A stretch of 40,572 bases of DNA from Phocaeicola plebeius. Its GTDB lineage: Bacteria > Bacteroidota > Bacteroidia > Bacteroidales > Bacteroidaceae. This document shows, one piece after another, positions 40,439 to 40,572 of the stretch. Where the stretch lies: the NCBI GenBank assembly GCA_004558305.1, contig SFDG01000011.1, positions 1 through 40,572 on the forward strand, read 5' to 3'. The position numbers were made by a program, and so were the translations under genes. Position 1 is the stretch's first letter. Every line of letters starts with the position of its first letter. Below the pieces are notes generated by a model, which saw nothing but the letters and a program-made list of their open reading frames with translations, ran no database searches and was not told where the DNA came from.

Positions 40439-40572
40439 ATGAGTTCAATATTAAAAATATTAGTAGATATTCAATGCCTTGTCTATTGCGATTTAGAGCA
40501 AGTAGGAGAAGCTTTGCCTAATTCCATTTTTAAGTTGGAGCTGTGCAAAGGCACTTATATTATCGATTTTAG
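40439..40572 (+). CDS. Start of a gene cut by the window edge, WG/PEGA-like N-terminal domain
   Basis: From the ATG at 40439 the frame is open to the end (44 codons): MSSILKILVDIQCLVYCDLE, then QVGEALPNSIFKLELCKGTY, then IIDF. The pattern (strand, cysteine, C-D-L-E, P-N-S-I-F-K-x-E-x-x-K-G-x-Y) is the short beta domain that begins a number of Bacteroidetes WG-repeat and related proteins (from memory). Function unknown. It follows the DUF2971 gene by 21 nt and is equally AT-rich, so the two are probably one operon. Confidence 0.65.
   Translation, partial: MSSILKILVDIQCLVYCDLEQVGEALPNSIFKLELCKGTYIIDF

Overview
The window reads as chromosomal DNA of a gut Bacteroidales bacterium, most likely Bacteroides or Phocaeicola. 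The grounds are repeated TAnnTTTG-type -7 promoter boxes, a glycine-lipid (glsA/glsB-like) acyltransferase pair, an UpxY-type antiterminator, a MobV-type relaxase remnant, FtsX-like permeases, and an exported GH127 enzyme. No rRNA, tRNA or CRISPR array was recognised.

Layout. (1) 1-1300: the 3' half of a MacB/FtsX-like permease, a strong hairpin, and a decayed second copy of the permease 3' end. (2) 1384-7287: a redox/electrophile-type cluster on the + strand: FMN reductase, a collapsed cupin gene, flavodoxin, sugar O-acetyltransferase, YqhD-like Fe-alcohol dehydrogenase, flavin reductase-ABM fusion, carboxymuconolactone decarboxylase-cupin fusion and an AraC-type regulator. (3) 7288-11300: a four-unit 22-bp repeat array, an alpha/beta hydrolase, a graveyard of gene ends (MATE, aldo/keto reductase, a lipoprotein start, a DUF4143-type ATPase), an exported CarboxypepD_reg-like protein, a broken second copy of the AraC 5' end, and a palindromic element. 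(4) 11366-13225: glsB and glsA on the - strand. (5) 13520-29081: a compact division and cell wall (dcw) operon, rsmH-ftsL-ftsI-murE-mraY-murD-ftsW-murG-murC-ftsQ-ftsA-ftsZ plus a YqeY-like gene, with no mraZ, murF or ddl. (6) 29192-33479: - strand genes lpxH, a DUF59/MIP18 protein, radC, a family 2 glycosyltransferase and a BNR-4 beta-propeller protein. (7) 33682-37058: an exported GH127 beta-L-arabinofuranosidase-like enzyme converging on a Dcu C4-dicarboxylate transporter. (8) 37190-40572: a decayed MobV relaxase, then an UpxY-like antiterminator, an AT-rich DUF2971 gene and the start of another gene. This is probably the opening of a surface-polysaccharide or accessory locus.

How the parts work together. 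The dcw operon makes meso-DAP lipid II (MurE/MurD/MurC/MraY/MurG) and assembles the divisome (FtsZ/A/Q/L/W/I). The flanking glsA/B and lpxH genes supply membrane lipid and lipid A functions. The left cluster resembles in gene content the enterobacterial yqhC-yqhD-dkgA aldehyde-response module: an AraC regulator, a YqhD-like dehydrogenase, and a remnant of a DkgA-like reductase. It has clearly been duplicated and partly deleted. The BNR-4/GH127 divergent pair is probably a small glycan-degradation unit. The right edge is horizontally acquired or rearranged DNA.

No convincing wholly new system was found. The most interesting items are the 22-bp repeat array beside the AraC gene, the charged coiled-coil extension of FtsA, the lyase-like BNR-4 protein paired with GH127, and the UpxY-DUF2971 arrangement built over relaxase debris.
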